Source: Pseudonocardia nigra
GTDB taxonomy: Bacteria; Actinomycetota; Actinomycetes; Mycobacteriales; Pseudonocardiaceae
DNA length: 58,189 bases
Reading direction: 5' to 3'
Assembly: GCF_019396355.1 (NCBI RefSeq)
Contig: NZ_JAHKRK010000025.1
Location: 1 to 58,189, forward strand
The position numbers were made by a program, and so were the translations under genes. Under the pieces are notes generated by a model. It was not told the origin of the DNA, did no database searches, and saw nothing but the letters and a program-made list of their open reading frames with translations. Below are positions 56,723 to 58,189 of this stretch, piece by piece (position 1 is the first letter of the stretch; the number at the start of each line of letters is the position of its first letter).

Positions 56723-57795
56723 CGGATCAGTCCCTCCCACCGCTGCGCGGCGCGCTCCTGGCCGCGCATCACCGCGTCCTCGATGCGGGTCGCGTGGACG
56801 TGGACGTAGCGCATCGTGGTCGAGATCCACGAATGCCCCAGCAGCTCCTGAACGGCGATGATGTCCACCCCCGCCTGGTAGAGCTGGCTGGCGCAGTAGT
56901 GCCGCAGCACGTGCGGGGTCAGCCTGCCCGCCCAGCCCGGCAAGTGCCGGGCCACCGCAGCCGCCAGCGCCTGTCGCACCACGTCCGTGCTCACCCGCGC
57001 GCCCGGGCCGTCGACCTGGCGCCGCTCGGACGGGAACAACGGCGCACCCGGCAAGGTGTGGTCGGCGTCGAACTGGCCCCACACGTCCTGCACGAACCAC
57101 GCCAGCGTCCGGTCCGCGCCGTTGATCAACGGCACCACCCGCTGCCGCGGCCCTTTGCGCCGGGCGCCCTTACCGTGACGCACGTTGAGCTTGCCGAACC
57201 GGCCCAGCTCCCACCGCACGTCGTCCAGATCGAGCATGCAGGCCTCGTTGATCCGCAGCCCCACATCCGCCGACAACCGCGCCACCGTGTAGTTGCGGGT
57301 GGCCGGGGCGAACTTGCGACACGACGCCAACTCCTCGCGCCAGCCGGCGAACAACTGCTCCAGTTCCGCCTCGGTCGGCGGGATCCGCAGCTGCGCATCC
57401 ACCGACATCCGGGGCCGGTTCATCTCATCGATCGGGCACTCGACCACGCGCCCGGTCAGCTCGTGCAGCTCAACCTTGTGGCGTAGCTCGAGGAACTCGA
57501 AGTAGGTCACCAACACCTGCGCCCGCGCCGCCCGCGTCGCCGACGACACCCCGCGCAGCGCCGTGCCGAAGTACCGATCCGCGTCCCGCGGCTCCATCTC
57601 CCACAACGGCCGGCCGAACCACTTCCGCACCAACTCCAGGTGGTTGGTGTCGCCCCGGATCGTGCTGTCCGCCAGGCCCGCCGAGTGGCGCGCCAGCACG
57701 AACCCCGCCAGCACGTCCACCTCGAAGTCGGCGAGCTCCTCCTCCGTCGCCGGCGGCCGCGGCTCCCGCAGCGACCGCACCACCGCGAGCGTCAA
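56719..57795 (-). CDS. Tyrosine recombinase, TnpA/XerC-like
   Basis: The 358-aa product has an N-terminal core-binding domain (DSTIRGDTNHLELVRKWFGR) and the catalytic residues in ADVGLRINEACML (Arg), LTPHVLRHYCAS (H-x-x-R), LGHSWISTTMRYVHVH (His and Tyr). It heads the trio. Length and order resemble TnpA of Tn554 (361 aa). The enzyme is not related closely to the two tRNA-Val integrases. Confidence 0.85.
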   Translation of the reverse strand: MTLAVVRSLREPRPPATEEELADFEVDVLAGFVLARHSAGLADSTIRGDTNHLELVRKWFGRPLWEMEPRDADRYFGTALRGVSSATRAARAQVLVTYFEFLELRHKVELHELTGRVVECPIDEMNRPRMSVDAQLRIPPTEAELEQLFAGWREELASCRKFAPATRNYTVARLSADVGLRINEACMLDLDDVRWELGRFGKLNVRHGKGARRKGPRQRVVPLINGADRTLAWFVQDVWGQFDADHTLPGAPLFPSERRQVDGPGARVSTDVVRQALAAAVARHLPGWAGRLTPHVLRHYCASQLYQAGVDIIAVQELLGHSWISTTMRYVHVHATRIEDAVMRGQERAAQRWEGLIR

Positions 57796-57917
57796 CCCGC
57801 CTCCTCGAGGTTCACCAGCGCTGAAGCATCGTCAGCGTGGCGGTGATCCTCTCAGCCTCGCCGTGCCCTCTTCAACTCGACGCGCCGACCCTGGGCAACC
57901 GCCACAGGCCGCCTGCC

Positions 57918-58028
57918 GTAAGCATTCAGCCCGATCTGGAGCGTGACCTCGTATCGGGGTCGGTGTGATCTTGGCGGCAGGGGCGTGTCGGTCACGGGTG
58001 ATCGGCTGGTCTGCGGTGTGATCTTCCG
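57918..58028 (+). mobile_element. Probable left end of an IS66-family insertion
   Basis: GTAAGCATTCAG starts at 57918; IS66 ends usually begin GTAA. GGTGTGATCTT occurs at 57962-57972 and 58015-58025. The transposase reading starts at 58029. The right end is outside the window. Confidence 0.45.
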
Positions 58029-58189
58029 GTGTCCGAGCTGGAGGAGATGTCGCGCGACGAGTTGATCGTTGTGGTGCGGCGTCAGGCCGGGCAGTTGGCC
58101 GCGCAGGACCGGCAGATCCGTGACATGTCCGGGCGGCTCGCGCAGCTGATGGAGACCAACGAGGCGCTGGCGGACAGGCTGGCCAAGCT
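58029..58189 (+). CDS. IS66-family transposase, N-terminal part
   Basis: From GTG 58029 the frame reads VSELEEMSRDELIVVVRRQA, then GQLAAQDRQIRDMSGRLAQL, and is open at the window edge. This is the N-terminal leucine-zipper-like segment of IS66 transposases (TnpC). The catalytic domain is outside the window. Confidence 0.75.
   Translation, partial: MSELEEMSRDELIVVVRRQAGQLAAQDRQIRDMSGRLAQLMETNEALADRLAK

Noticed and set aside
1..58189. CRISPR array
   Set aside because: No set of regularly spaced direct repeats with unique spacers was seen; the repeats present are short clustered motifs in gaps.
1..58189. Toxin-antitoxin or restriction-modification pair
   Set aside because: Small overlapping genes were checked but none shows a known toxin or antitoxin motif, and the methyltransferase has no nuclease partner in the window.

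Overview
The window is GC-rich actinobacterial DNA, most likely Pseudonocardia or a close relative in the Pseudonocardiaceae. This rests on a SsgA-family sporulation regulator, a SigK/RskA-type sigma/anti-sigma pair, very high third-position GC, frequent GTG starts and ATGA/GTGA stop-start overlaps. No taxonomic marker is present, so the genus is an inference.

Layout. A 3-kb chromosomal core (about 19.9-23.03 kb) lies between two integrated elements. The core reads: tRNA-Val(CAC) (-), a PGPGW/TIGR02611-type membrane protein, an RskA-like anti-sigma factor, an ECF sigma factor, an SsgA-family regulator, tRNA-Gly(GCC), tRNA-Cys(GCA) and tRNA-Val(GAC) (+). The two tRNA-Val genes point outward. 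Each has a tyrosine integrase and excisionase immediately beyond its 3' end, so the core is bracketed by two elements in mirror image.

Element 1 (window start to about 19.9 kb; its far end is outside the window) looks like an actinomycete integrative and conjugative element. From left to right it has a truncated regulator, an XRE repressor divergent from a long rightward operon, small zinc-ribbon and membrane proteins, two separate membrane-anchored peptidoglycan hydrolases, a SpdB/DUF2637-like membrane protein, and a TraB/FtsK-like DNA translocase broken by three single-base shifts. A replication block follows: a DnaN sliding-clamp homologue, a C5 cytosine methyltransferase, a primase-polymerase and an AAA+ helicase-like protein. 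Then come an iteron/palindrome region (candidate oriV), xis and int.

Element 2 (about 23.0 kb to the window end or beyond) is an ICE of a different transfer type. It carries int/xis, a VirB/VirD4-type T4SS operon (26.3-35.3 kb), a small MerR-type operon, ArdC-like antirestriction and primase-polymerase genes, a complete Tad-type pilus operon (39.7-50.7 kb: lipoprotein, SAF/CpaB, CpaE, TadA, TadB, TadC, pilin-like, TadE-like x2, TadG-like, LysM-BTAD, prepilin peptidase) and a MobC/relaxase pair. At the right edge are a Tn554-like trio (tyrosine recombinase, XRE protein, zinc-ribbon recombinase) and the start of an IS66-family transposase.

How it fits together. Element 2's relaxase and MobC would cut oriT, the VirD4/VirB4 proteins would pump ssDNA through the VirB6-like channel, a fused transglycosylase-metallopeptidase would open the wall, and a Tad pilus may add cell contact. 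A heptamer, CGTGGTC/GACCACG, is clustered upstream of each of its main operons and may mark a common regulon or origin. Element 1 would instead replicate with its own primase, helicase and clamp and move double-stranded DNA with TraB. Several genes in both elements are broken by single-base indels, mostly in short G or C runs. These may be real decay or sequencing error.
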